Assembly (NCBI RefSeq): GCF_018873765.1 | Contig: NC_057925.1 | Coordinates: 8,505,568-8,569,567, forward strand | DNA length: 64,000 nt | Direction of reading: 5' to 3' | From: Telopea speciosissima | Taxonomy: Eukaryota > Streptophyta > Magnoliopsida > Proteales > Proteaceae | Shown: piece by piece, positions 47,026 to 57,375 of the stretch | How positions within the stretch are numbered: position 1 is the stretch's first letter | Layout of the letters: every line of letters starts with the position of its first letter | Made by a program: the position numbers and the translations under genes | Notes under the pieces: generated by a model | What the model was told of the DNA's origin: nothing | Database searches by the model: none | What the model saw: the letters and a program-made list of their open reading frames with translations, nothing else

Positions 47026-47239
47026 TGTTAGAATAATGTACTCCAGAATACCGTGGGGGTATTATTTATGTTATTTAGTGTATTAAGCTTATATCGGCTA
47101 TGTGGGTTTAGTCCCACATCGCCTAGCTTAATCTTATTTGTAACTTCATTATAAATAGAGGGGCCTTTCTCTCATAAAGATAAGTCATTCTAAGCCATTC
47201 TTTTATTTTATTTCTTCTCTCTAGCCCACAATTCCAACA
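47026..47239 (+). repeat. 3' LTR of the exon 3 retroelement (214 bp)
   Basis: TGTTAGAATAATG...CAATTCCAACA. It includes AGAATACCGTGGGGGTATT, also found in the LTR at 1531, and TATAAATAGAGGGGC as a TATA-type promoter. Confidence 0.8.
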
Positions 47240-47428
47240 TACACTAACGAAATTTTATCCAGTGAACCTCATTGTTCTTGATATGTCATATAGTCTTGTT
47301 GCAATGAATTGGATGGGTTGGAACTACATCAAGGTCTTGAAGAAACTTCATTCTCTTTTGTTGGATGTAATCAGTCATACACTTCTTTTAAAAAAAATTC
47401 CTCTGATAATTTGTCTCTTTTAATGCAG

Positions 47429-49513
47429 GTGGCAAAAAATCTAAAAGTCTTGAATCTGACAGGGTGTCAATACCTAACACGGACTCCTAAACTAGTAAAT
47501 TGTTACTTGGAGGTCCTGATTCTCGAAAATTGTGAAAGCTTGGTTGAGATTGATGAATCCATCAACTATCTTGAGAGGCTAGTCATATTGAATATGAGGG
47601 GATGCACGAAACTAAGGAATCTCCCATATAGTATAGGGGAATTGACTTCTCTCAAACACCTCAACCTACATCAATGTGAAGGACTTGATAAGTCACCTGA
47701 TTCCATAGGTTTATTGAAAAACCTAGAGACTTTTGATGCCAGCTTTTGTTATATCAAGGATGGGGGGATTCCTGATGCTCTAGGGTGGTTATCCTCTTTG
47801 GACATCTTGAGACTAGGTGGAAATAATTTTCATAGACTACCAGTGACGGTTTCTAGCCTTTCCTCGCTCCAAACACTTGATTTAAGGTTTTGCAACAAAC
47901 TGGATTTACTCCCAAAACTTCCTTCTAATTTGAAAAGTTTAAATGTTCTAAGATGCAGCTTGAAATCATTCCTAAGGCTTTCAAACCTGACAAATTTAGA
48001 GGTTTTGTGCCTTGATGATTGCGAAAAGCTGGTGGAGATGCCAGATTTGTCAGGGTTGAGAAATTTAAAGAAATTAATTCTTGATAATTGTCAGAGCTTA
48101 GTAGAGATTGAAGGCCTCACAGGGTTGGACTCCCTAGAGCTGTTGATGGTGAAGAACTGTGGTTCCTTAATAAAAACTGGGGAGATATCCAGCTTGAGAA
48201 AACTGAAGGAATTAAGATTCACAGACTGCTCAATGTTATCCGAGATTGAGGGCCTTGAGAGATTGGATTCCATGGAGCTGTTCACAATAAAGGAGTGCAT
48301 ACTACTAAGAAAAATACCGAAGCTCTCTGACTTGAATAAACTAAGGGTATTAGAAATTGAAGGCTGTGATAAGTTAATCGAGATTGAGGGCCTCGTGGGA
48401 TTGTATTCCCTGGAGCTGCTGATGATAGAGAATTGTGGATCATTAGGGAAAATCGGGAAAATATCCAGATTAAGAAAAGTGAGAGAATTAAGACTTGTGG
48501 ACCACTCAATATTATCCGAGATTGAAAGCCTTGAGGGACTGGACTCCCTGGAGCTGTTGACAATAAAAGGGTGCGCATCATTAATAAAAATACCGGAACT
48601 GTCTGACTTGAAAAAACTAAGGGTATTAGAAATGGAGGGCTGCGTGAAGTTATTTGAGATTGAGGGCCTTGTAAGATTGGATTCCCTGGAGCAGTTGACA
48701 ATAAAAGGGTGCACATCATTAATAAAAATACCGGAACTGTCTGACTTGAAAAAAGTAAGGGTATTAGAAATGGAGTGCTTGAATATAGTGGATATTAAAG
48801 GCCTTGAAGAATTAGATTCCCTTGAGTTGTTGACAATAAAGTCATGCTTTGCATTGATTAAAATGCTGAATCTCTCTGCTTTAAAAAAACTAAGGACGTT
48901 AGAAATCCTGGACTGTAATAAGTTATGTCGGATTAAGGGCCTCAAGGATTTGAAATCTTTGGCAAAACTGAGCCTGATTGGTTGTCCATTGATGAAAAGA
49001 TTATCAGATATGTCAAGCTTGAAAAAGTTGACTGAAATAAATTTTGGAAACTTGGAATATATAACCAAAATTCAGGGCATGAACAGATTGGAATCCTTAG
49101 AGAAATTGCATTTTAACCACTGGGCGTCTATGAAAAGATTACCGGATCTCTCCAACTTGAGAAACTTGAAGCATCTAGACACTGCCTATTGCATCAATCT
49201 AAAGGAGGTTCAAGGCCTCGATGGACTGGAATCTTTAGAGGTGTTGGATTTTTCTGGGTGCAACTGTATGGAAAGATTACCGGATCTCTCCAACTTGAGA
49301 AACTTGAAGCGTCTATCCACTTACAATTGCTACAATTTAAAGGAGATTCAAGGCCTCGATCGATTGGAATCCTTAGAGTGGTTGGATATTTGGGGGTGCG
49401 ATTCTATGGAAAGATTACCGGATCTCTCGAACTTGAGAAACTTGAAACATCTCTCCACTGTTGGGTCCGTCCATGTAATGAGGATTGGACCTCCATCGAT
49501 TGGATATTACTGA
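47429..49513 (+). CDS. TNL exon 4: leucine-rich repeat domain
   Basis: 695 codons including the stop at 49511-49513. It starts VAKNLKVLNLTGCQYLTRTP after the acceptor TTTAATGCAG; the open frame upstream to 47309 belongs to the 95-bp intron 47334-47428. Ordinary TNL LRRs come first (SINYLERLVILNMRGCTKLRNLP, LTSLKHLNLHQCEGL). From about 48107 follow ten modules of 46 residues, each two LRRs with the pattern IEGLxxLDSLELLxIKxC ... LSDLKKLRVLEMEGC. Neighbouring modules are nearly identical at DNA level at a 138-bp period (48544/48682; 49130/49268/49406). No lesion lies within the exon, but it is downstream of two disrupting changes. The usual post-LRR (C-JID) domain of TNLs is not seen. Confidence 0.9.
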   Translation: MAKNLKVLNLTGCQYLTRTPKLVNCYLEVLILENCESLVEIDESINYLERLVILNMRGCTKLRNLPYSIGELTSLKHLNLHQCEGLDKSPDSIGLLKNLETFDASFCYIKDGGIPDALGWLSSLDILRLGGNNFHRLPVTVSSLSSLQTLDLRFCNKLDLLPKLPSNLKSLNVLRCSLKSFLRLSNLTNLEVLCLDDCEKLVEMPDLSGLRNLKKLILDNCQSLVEIEGLTGLDSLELLMVKNCGSLIKTGEISSLRKLKELRFTDCSMLSEIEGLERLDSMELFTIKECILLRKIPKLSDLNKLRVLEIEGCDKLIEIEGLVGLYSLELLMIENCGSLGKIGKISRLRKVRELRLVDHSILSEIESLEGLDSLELLTIKGCASLIKIPELSDLKKLRVLEMEGCVKLFEIEGLVRLDSLEQLTIKGCTSLIKIPELSDLKKVRVLEMECLNIVDIKGLEELDSLELLTIKSCFALIKMLNLSALKKLRTLEILDCNKLCRIKGLKDLKSLAKLSLIGCPLMKRLSDMSSLKKLTEINFGNLEYITKIQGMNRLESLEKLHFNHWASMKRLPDLSNLRNLKHLDTAYCINLKEVQGLDGLESLEVLDFSGCNCMERLPDLSNLRNLKRLSTYNCYNLKEIQGLDRLESLEWLDIWGCDSMERLPDLSNLRNLKHLSTVGSVHVMRIGPPSIGYY

Positions 49514-49620
49514 GTGCAGCATCTATCCACTTGTTTATGCGTCAATCTAAAGGAGATTCAATGCCTATACAGATCGAAACCCTTTGAATTCTTGGATGTT
49601 TCTGGGTGCAGTTTTAAGGA
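49514..49620 (+). pseudogene. Degenerate LRR module beyond the stop codon
   Basis: GCGTCAATCTAAAGGAGATTCA at about 49539 and TTCTTGGATGTTTCTGGGTGCA at about 49589 match the module text at 49190-49260, but frame-breaking changes and a TGA intervene. GAGAAACTTGAAAG recurs at about 49638. The tandem array once extended past the present end. Confidence 0.72.
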
Positions 49621-51479
49621 CAGACAGACAAGATAACTTGAGAAACTTGAAAGTTTGACCCGGGATTCTGGAGCACCCACTCATATAGGTCGATTGGATC
49701 AGAGCGTGAGCTGGATCAACGGTTAGGGGTTGAAGTTTGGCAGGAAGAACAGGAGTCCAATGGAATCATTGTATCCAAGAGGTTTTGAAGTGTCAACAAC
49801 CTTCAATTGAGATGGGGAAGAATGAGTCTCTCAACCAAGGAAGGTTGAACTCTTGACGATGGAACAAAAGACCAGGAGAAGAGGGGAGTGAAGGGGATCT
49901 GGAAACAACGACTTCTGATTCAGATGTAGAACCGAACAGAGGGTGAAAAGGGAGTGATGGGGGAGCTTGAATTTGAGGTTCCTGCCTCAGGTTAAGCAGG
50001 TACCTCTCTCTCTCTCTCTCAACTTTATTCTCTGCAAATATATCTTTCTTCATGCTATCCTAATTGGGATGACTCACATCTATTTTCTTTTAAATTTTTT
50101 TTTTAGTTACTCTTGAAGATGGTATCAATTAATCCTAATAGCATGAAGGGGTATTTAACGACATCAAAGCCCCCTTGGCTTGGAGGTTTTTTATTGGAGG
50201 AGGCAACTGGAAGAAACCCATTGGCACAGAGCTCCAGATGAGTTTACATTCATTCAGTTGTCTGCCTTGGTGACCTTCCTGAAATACAACCTCTATTCAT
50301 ATCGTACGATCTGTAGGTAAAAAATCAATCAAAAACATCTCTCACAAACCTGAGCATATACAATATTTAGAAGGCAATGGTTTATTTAGAGGGTCCATCT
50401 GGATAAGCTTCTTGTGATGGTGCCCCAAATTTCGATGCCAAGTGAACAGTTGATTCTAACCAACTGTTGGTTTCCTTGTGTATCTTAAGGAATTAGCAAC
50501 ATTTCCAATTGTCGACTCAAATCAATTAAATACCCACCCATATATGTCTAAGGCATTCAAGTATATTTTCCAGCAGTCCATCAGTCCATGTATGTTGATG
50601 CACCCTTTCTTAGCCCCTAGATTTTCAAAACTTTATTTAGACCATTATGAGAAATTTATCTGGAGTGGCTGTCCTGGATAACTTTACGCTTTTAAACCCA
50701 CCCAGTGCGCTTAAATTTGCCTTGAATTCATGCACTGCTACACAATAAGTATCCTTCATGGGATCGTTTGGCATGAACGTTTTGTTAGAAATTTTGAAAA
50801 TTGTACATATTTGTTTTGTATGCTCAATATCTGTTGTCTTTACATTTCCTTAAAACCAAGATGTATGGACAATAGTTCCCATATATGTACTTGCACTGTA
50901 ATATGTATTAGAAAAATGACTTCTGTTTTATAAATCAGTGTATCTAAGTTTGTTACAAGAGGATGACAGTTTCGACGATTGCTTGCATTGGTTGAGTAGA
51001 GGTGTGTTGCTTGGATTCTTGGACAGGTGTCATCATTTGCAAACAATTCTTTACTGACACTAGTTATAGGTATTTATACGTCAGGGAAGGGTGTCTAAAA
51101 GAGACAACTTATCAAAGGGACACATCTAGAGGGTGTCTTTGAGAGCTAGCAATTCATTGTGTCCCATTAAAAACTATGAACTTCAAGTTCAAATTTATTA
51201 CATCTTTTTTGGTCAGATATATGCAAAATGCCTACTTTTAAGTTCTTGAACTTGTTATGCAGGTTAGAATATGGAAAAAGGACTCGTAGTGTATGCTTAA
51301 GCCATTCAAAGTAACTAATGAGGATCTTATTTGTGACAGAATCTCATTACACCAGAACTTGATCCTCCATTGAAGGTTCCCTGTTGTGAGGTTCAATTTT
51401 TGCAAACTCATATTCATTCTGTTGGAATTAAAGCTTTGGTGATGGTGAAAGAATTAAAAGTTTGTCATGATCCTTTGTT
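49621..51479. other. Intergenic stretch without a recognisable gene
   Basis: Likely includes the TNL 3' flank. A (CT)n microsatellite lies at about 50003-50020. The small frames are not supported as genes. Confidence 0.4.
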
Positions 51480-52700
51480 ACCAACCCTCAGAGATTTCAA
51501 ACCAAGGGTGAGAGAAGAGTGGGGTAATTGTGAAATTTTGGTTTCAGAACTAATTGATGTGAATGCAAAATGGAAATTAGATAATCAGATTTTCATGACC
51601 AATCTGTCCACTATTGATTTATTTTGAAAAAAAAAACAATCTGTCCACTATATTCTTTTAATTCCTCTTTTTCATATAGACGATTATGACAAATCTTGTT
51701 GGGTTCAAACTAGAAACAGGCAGCTCACTGTTACGTCTGTCTATGAGTCACTTGCTAATAGAAGAAGAGGTTGCACACACTGGGTTTCTAGTTTTAAATG
51801 GTCATGGGTTTGGGAATTTAAAGTTCCAGGCTATTCTGTGGAAGAATATTACTGATGGTGTTGCCACTCAGGCCAATCTTGTGCAAAATTTTAAAAACCT
51901 GCCTTTAGAATGCTCTTGTAGTTCTGCTATAGAAAATACTGATCCATCTCCTTTGTGAATTTGCACGAGCAGTTTTGCAGTGGACAGCCTTGGAGTCTTA
52001 CACTACGAAAGAGAAGGGCCACAGCTCTAAGGACATTGATAGAAGTGTGGATTGCTGATTCTTCTTTCTTTAAAAAAGCTAAATGCTGGTTGTTGAAGTA
52101 CTTTTGCCATACCATGTTATTTTATTTGGGAACGCAGGAACAAAGTATTCTTTAGTCATGTGCCTTGTATTTCAAAAGATTCAGCAAATGTTGAATGATA
52201 TTGGAGATGTATATTCACAATCTCATGGTTTGCAACAGAATAATACTGCACTCAGTGGAGACCTCTCCCTTCCTCGATTATAGAAGTCGATGTCAATGCA
52301 GCATTCTTCAATGGGAATGCAGCTGTGGTTGTGGTCTTTAGGGCTCATAATGGTTTTCTTCTATATGCAGAGGGGGAGCAATGCAATGCAGGATCTAGCT
52401 TCAAAGCTGAATTGAAAGCTGGTCACTTTTTTTTAATAATTGCTTCAAGATGGGGATTTCAGAAAGTGCTAGAGGAGCACGTGAAGCTGTTCTTGAAATA
52501 CAGATGCAAATCTTCCTGTTCATGGAGGTTAATGCATTATGAGGTTTACATATCTCAGATGAGATCTTTTTTTTTTTCTGTTTTTTTTCATAATATTCCT
52601 AGGACTGATAATCGTGTACCACACCATACTGTACAACATTTGATGCAGTATCACTTCCATGGATGGGCACGAACCTGTGTGGTTGAATCAGCCGAAAGGT
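51480..52700 (+). pseudogene. LINE C-terminal relic: zinc-binding domain and RNase H
   Basis: Broken plus-strand frames. ILVSELIDVNAKWKLDNQIF matches the linker before the zinc-binding domain. LVWVQTRNRQLTVTSVYESL (about 51690), KNITDGVATQANLVQ and LECSCSSAIENTD match the zf-RVT domain, with FARAVLQWTALES following. VDVNAAFFNGNAAVVVVFR with AGSSFKAELKAG (about 52280-52420) and HNIPRTDNRVP (about 52590) match a plant-type RNase H (RVT_3). Stops and frameshifts throughout. The upstream reverse transcriptase is absent, so this is 5'-truncated or an RNase H-like host pseudogene. Confidence 0.7.
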
Positions 52701-52710
52701 GGTTTTTTAT

Positions 52711-53043
52711 GGGATAATGTTCTTTTCACGGGAATGTCGTCTATGCCAGCATCAACTTGTGTCTATCTCTCTTCTCTTATGAAATGATATATCTGCCCCA
52801 CTCCTGGAGAAGGAGAGAGATAGGCATCGGGCTCGTCTCCAGGGAGGCATCTGATGGCGCTGGGTGGGTGGGGATGTGTGCCTGTCATGCATACCAACGC
52901 GTCCAGTGCCGTTGGATGCCCCTCTGGCACCCCCGGGGGCCTGGGTCCTGGGCTCCCTGGAGAGGAGTTGGATCCGATAGAGAGATAGATAGACCCAGGG
53001 AGCGCTGGCGTAGGCCATTCTCCCAGTCAGAAAACTCAAGCCC
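52711..53043. mobile_element. Mutator-type MITE, family copy C (333 bp)
   Basis: Longer member of the 13180/14758 family: GGGATAATGTTCTTTTCACG at the left, GCTGGCGTAGGCCATTCTCC and GAAAACTCAAGCCC at the right. Flanks GTTTTTTAT (52702-52710) and CTTTTTTAT (53044-53052) form a 9-bp duplication with one mismatch. The extra ~165 bp in the middle are GC-rich. Confidence 0.85.
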
Positions 53044-53914
53044 CTTTTTTATTTATCTCGAATAGGCCTGATAAGGCCAATCTATACCATTATCAGGATA
53101 GACTTTCCAGTGATTTTTCGTTTTTTAAAAACCTCAAAAGGGGGGAAATTATGAAGCCTCATTAGTGGGGAGAGGGAAAGAGAGATATATTAGGAATGAG
53201 ATCCTTGGGAAATGAGAAATTCCAAAACCCTTGACATGGGTAACTTAATGCCTCATTGCTATTTTTTTTTTTTTTTTTTTCATTTTCTCCATCTGTTTAA
53301 TTTAGCGTTGTTTCTTTTTTTCTCCGTAGGGATATTTGGCCTTGGCCAAGCTCTGTATTCTCATTTCTTCAAACCCAAGTCTTCGTATCTGTTGGTCTCT
53401 TCCAGAGAATTGCATGATGATCATCATCTCCCGCGTCAGATCTCTACCGACTTTCTCTTGAAGATTTATGAGCCTCATGTGAAATTCAGAATGAACACGA
53501 GCACTGGCGTTCTTCGTTTCTATGCTATACCATGCGAATAGGCGAAGTAACCGGGCTGTGTGCTGTGCCAGGACATCTCGAGGAGCTCTCTCCTTCGGTA
53601 TCTCTACCTTGTTCTCCCCTTGATTTCCTCCTTGTTTATGCTACTAATTTTCTTGCTGTATCTTTCTTGTTATTCCGTTTTAATGCTCGCTACTTTGTAT
53701 TGTTGAGGCTTGGGGGAAATATGGTGGTTTATGGCTTTTATCTGACAATTCATTTGCAACTTCTCTACTTCTATCAAATGAAGATTTTTTGCGATTTTTT
53801 TTTATGACCACTGTTGCAATTTTAATTGGACTTTTGCTTTGTTTGTATGTTGCACCTCAATAACACTTGAGTTCATCTTGTTTGCCGTTTTTAGCTTCCA
53901 TTCTAAATGTTTTA
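53044..53914. other. Unassigned stretch with a 109-codon open frame
   Basis: The plus frame 53212-53541 includes ALYSHFFKPKSSYLLVSSRE and LKIYEPHVKFRMNTSTGVL after a T-run. I do not recognise it. It could be an exon of an unknown gene or chance. Confidence 0.25.
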
Positions 53915-56900
53915 GAGGGACCTTTTACTTTGATTAGCGATTTCAATGAGATTTAAATGATTTTGAAAAGTTTGGTGGTAATAAGGCCTCTCTTTAATGC
54001 TCTTCTATTTTGAAGCTACTAATTCTCTTTGATTCTCTCTCTTTCTTTGAAATTCCTTCCACTGGACCTTTTTTCATTTGGTCGAACAAACGAGTCCCTC
54101 TAACTTAATCAAGGAACACTTAGATAAAGGGTTTGGGACTGTCTTGGTGGGATTGATATCCCTATGCCTCTATCAATGACCTTCCTTCTCTAGGTTCAGA
54201 TCACCATCCTTCGCTTCTTCATCCCTCTCCTCTTATGATCCATTTTAAAAAGCTTATTCACTTCCAAGCTGCTTCGTTCCTTCATCATGAATTTAATGAT
54301 TTTGTCAAAGACAAATGGGGTCATATTTTAGCGGATAATATTTCACAAAAAATTTTGGGAATCTGTTTTTTTTTTTGGGTAGGAAATTTTGGAAATCTGT
54401 TGGTTCCTTCACAAATGGAACCGAGATGTCTTTGGTAATATTTATTACTTTGAAAGATTTTGGTTTAACCAACTCCGTGACCTTCAAGGATTGGATCTTA
54501 CTTCGGATATTCTATCCAATGTCAAGTTGCTTGAATCAAATATGGAATCTTTACTCTTTGCCAAAGAAATCTTTTGGTTACAAAAGTCAAGAGCTTCTTA
54601 TATCTCTGAGGGTGAGGGTGATCGTAATACGAAATTCTTCCATAGACAAACACAACTAAATTAGAGGAGGAATCATATTTTGAGTACCCTTTAGGTTCTT
54701 GGATTTCTATATCCCTTGAGATTCCTTTAGTGTTCTCCAATCACTTCCAAACTCTTTTCTCCACATCAAACCCGATTAACACCTCATGCTTAGGGTCAAT
54801 TTTTCCTCATATAATCTCTTCGGAAGAAAATCCTCTACTTTTACAAATCCCTAATATTGATGAAATTAGGGTTACTGTGTTTTCCCTAGGCCCTTTCAAA
54901 GTACTTGGACCTAATGGTCTTCCTGCTTGTGTTTTTAAGCATTTTTGGTCGATAGTTCAAGATGACATCTTGACTCTTGTCACTGATTTCTTCATGACAG
55001 GTCATCTTCCACCAAGTTTGAATCACACTCTCATTGCACTGGTTTCTAAACAACAAAACTCTTATCGGGTGGATCACTTTAGACCAATTAGTCTGTGTAA
55101 TGTGACGTACAAAATTATCTCTAAGCTTTTGGTTAAATGTATGAAACCCCTTATGAATCGTTGTATTTCCTCATTTCAAGGTGCCTTTGTTTTTGGGCGA
55201 CAAATATCTAATAACATCATTATGGTTCATGAGATTTTTCAATTTTTAAAATCACAAAAAAGGAAAATTGGATTATGTGACTCTTAAAATTGACATGTCT
55301 AAAGCATATGATAGTGTTGAATAGAGTTTCATTAGATCAATAATGGAAGACCTTGGCTTTTGTGACAATTGGTGTGATCTCTTTTTCATCTTTTTTCTTC
55401 TTGTTCTTACTCTATTAAATTGAATGGTTATGTCTGTACTCACTTTTCTCCATCGAGAGGTCTAAAACAAGGAAACCAGATGTCTTCTTTTCCGGATGGA
55501 GGGATTTTTCGAGGATGGCATCCACCATTGAGGATGAGGATATTTTCCGTGGAATTAAGATAGCTTGTTTTGCCCTCGAATTTCTCACCTCGTTGTTGTA
55601 GGTAATCTGTTTTATTTTCTATCGAGCTCTTTCTTGAGAAAGATGTACTGACTGTCAAGTCTATCCACCAATTATTTGAGGATGTCTCTGGACAACAAAT
55701 TGATATTTCAAAGAGCTGCATCCATTTTGGTAAGAATTATTGCATTTCTGCCTCTCAGAGAATCCGACATATCCTAGGTTTCAATTCTTTAATTCAGGAT
55801 GCACTGTATTTAAGAACCAAAATGCTCTTGAATCGTTCCAAATACAAAAACTTCGCACATCTCTCTTTCTCGGATGAATTCCAAACCTAGTGCTTGGAAA
55901 ATGGATTGCTTGTCTCTGGCAGGTAGGATGAAATCGATTAAATTTGTCCTTAACTCGATACCTACCTGCCTGATGTCAATCTTTAAATTTCCTAAGTCCA
56001 TCTATAAGGAATTTGATTCCATCCAAAGTCACTACTGGTGGGATCACTCTTGGAATAAAAGAAAGTTTTACCCCATCTCATGGAGTAATCTTTGTAAACC
56101 TATAAATCTTGGGGATTTAGGTTTTGCAAAGCTGGGATTCATAACAAAGCTCTTCTTCTCAAATTGTGTTGGCGGATTCTGACAAAACCATCTTCTATCT
56201 ATCTGGCTGGAACTGCTTCAACCTAAATATTTTTCAGACTTCTTTCCTAATAGCCCCAAGGAAAATGACTTGCTCAGTTTTTTGGAAAGGTATTCTAAAT
56301 ATTTTACCTGATTTTTGTAAAATGATTTATTTGGAAGGTTGGTATTGGTAACAGTATCAATATTTGGACAGACCCATGGATTCCTTCTTTACTTGATTTT
56401 AAAATTCCACCTAATCTCAATATCAATCCAGCATTTACTTGTGTGTATGATTTGATTGACTCTACTCTCTCTTGGAACCTCCAGCTGTTAAAATCTCTCT
56501 TTCCACCCCCAATAGTAATCATATAATCAATATTCGATTACAGGCCTTTGGTTTCCAAGACCATTACTTCTGCCCAATGTCTTAATCGGGTATTCTAACC
56601 ATCAAATCTGCTGCATCATCTCTCATCTCTGGAGTGTCTTCCTCAATCCACCTATTGACTCATTTCCCATGGTTTTTCATGTGGAAGCTTTGCTTGAATA
56701 ATGGTCTTCTAACCAAAGACGTTCTTCAACGTTTCCTCTCTCATGTTGATCCTAAATGTCCTCTCTGCTCTTCACACAATGAAACCTTTTGACACATTTT
56801 CTTTAGTTATTCTTATTCTAAAAGAATTTGGGCAGTTAGGAATTTAGGTTGGAGACCAGAATTCTTGACTGGTAACTCCTTTCAACACCTAATTTTAAAA

Positions 56901-57375
56901 CTTTTTCATCGCCGTGATTTCTCAAGATCGGTTATACGGTCTTTCTTGACCCTTGGCTCTATAGTTATGTTCTTCATTTGGTTTGAAAGAAATTCGGTGG
57001 TTTTCAATTCCTAAAAAAAAAAATCATGATCATCTATTATTTTTAATTTCACGTAGATTTGCTTGTACATATAAGAGGTCATCAGTTTAAACTACCTTGG
57101 GGCCTATCCCCATCCCCTATCCCCCTATTAAAGCTCTCCAGTTCCCCAAAACAAAAAAAATAATTTACATTTGTGAGAATACTTGTCCCGACTCCCCAAC
57201 ATGCTCCCTTGTCCAATTAAATGCAACTGTTGCTCATAATCTCCCCATCATTGATGGCAGCTTATTGCATTCCAATAAAGAAGCAGGTTGGGCTTCCTGT
57301 CTTTTCCTTAATGATGATCATCTTAACATCAGGCATCAAGTATCTAGAGATATGGACAAACTCTCAACCTCTTAA
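53915..57375 (+). mobile_element. L1-type LINE, 5'-truncated and decayed
   Basis: Plus strand: endonuclease end (ISDFNEI at 53935, SWWD and SDHHPSLLH at about 54190), reverse transcriptase (GPNGLPACVFKHFWSIVQDD, LNHTLIALVSKQ, DHFRPISLCNVTYKIISKLL and FQGAFVFGRQISNNI, 54890-55240), then the part with KMDCLSLAGRMKSIKFVLNS (55910) and a zinc-binding domain (PLCSSHNETF at about 56765). An RNase H-like segment follows (IIDGSLLHSNKEAGWASCLF, about 57250). The catalytic YADD region near 55560 is garbled and stops are common. The end is duplicated at 60386. Confidence 0.82.
54730..55287 (+). CDS. LINE reverse transcriptase fragment, longest open part
   Basis: 185 codons covering RT motifs 1-3 of an L1-type ORF2: NHTLIALVSK, FRPISLCNVTYKIISK and GAFVFGRQISNNI. 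The frame is lost at KIGLCDS, where LKIDMSKAYDSVE continues in another frame. Part of the LINE 53915-57375; not a working gene. Confidence 0.85.
   Translation: MFSNHFQTLFSTSNPINTSCLGSIFPHIISSEENPLLLQIPNIDEIRVTVFSLGPFKVLGPNGLPACVFKHFWSIVQDDILTLVTDFFMTGHLPPSLNHTLIALVSKQQNSYRVDHFRPISLCNVTYKIISKLLVKCMKPLMNRCISSFQGAFVFGRQISNNIIMVHEIFQFLKSQKRKIGLCDS

Larger units (their letters stand above)
44188..47239 (+). mobile_element. Non-autonomous copia-type retroelement inserted in TNL exon 3
   Basis: Perfect 5-bp duplications TACAC flank it (44183-44187 and 47240-47244). It starts TGTTGAATTATT and ends CACAATTCCAACA. A primer-binding site TGGTATCAGAGC (44314-44325) follows the first terminal segment directly, and a polypurine-like CAACTTGATGGGGAG precedes the last one (47026). 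The 2.7-kb interior has no gag or pol, so it resembles large retrotransposon derivatives (LARD). Short frames in it (such as 45762-46421) are unrecognised. A second polypurine/LTR-like junction, CAACTTGAGGGAGAGTGTTA, occurs at about 46920. Confidence 0.85.
43986..47333 (+). pseudogene. TNL exon 3 (linker to first LRR), split by a retroelement
   Basis: Coding parts are 43986-44187 (GTDKVKGLCIDFGG, SEGFAKMTKLRLLQVDY, SELIWFRWKGCPLECT) and, after the insertion, 47245-47333 (VNLIVLDMSYS and on to NYIK). Without the element and one copy of TACAC the exon is 291 bp, exactly 97 codons and the usual size for TNL exon 3, with no stop. The segment carries the typical TNL sequence between NB-ARC and the LRR, including the KMTKLRLL and RWxGCPL blocks. 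The donor AAGGTCTTG (GT at 47334) gives a phase-0 junction with exon 4: NYIK then VAKNLKVLNLTGC. Confidence 0.82.
23408..49513 (+). pseudogene. TIR-NBS-LRR (TNL) resistance gene, whole locus, disrupted
   Basis: Four exons: TIR 23408-23889, NB-ARC 42254-43354, linker/first LRR 43986-47333 and LRR 47429-49513. All junctions have GT-AG borders and compatible phases (2, 0, 0). TNLs are intracellular immune receptors: the TIR domain is an NADase, NB-ARC a nucleotide switch, and the LRR recognises effectors or host targets. Without its defects the product would be about 1,320 residues, a normal TNL size. Two lesions disable it: a one-base frameshift in exon 2 (near 43262-43268) and a 3.05-kb retroelement in exon 3 (44188-47239). 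Intron 1 is 18.4 kb of nested transposons. A TIR-only product from exon 1 reading into the intron (stop at 23891-23893) remains possible. Confidence 0.88.

Noticed and set aside
47309..47428. Start of the LRR frame at 47309
   Set aside because: It begins at a TTG and covers the small intron 47334-47428 in the wrong phase; the exon starts at 47429.
48091..49068. 325-codon minus-strand frame opposite the LRR exon
   Set aside because: Mirror of the repetitive LRR coding sequence; its repeats follow the 138-bp module and it has no independent features.
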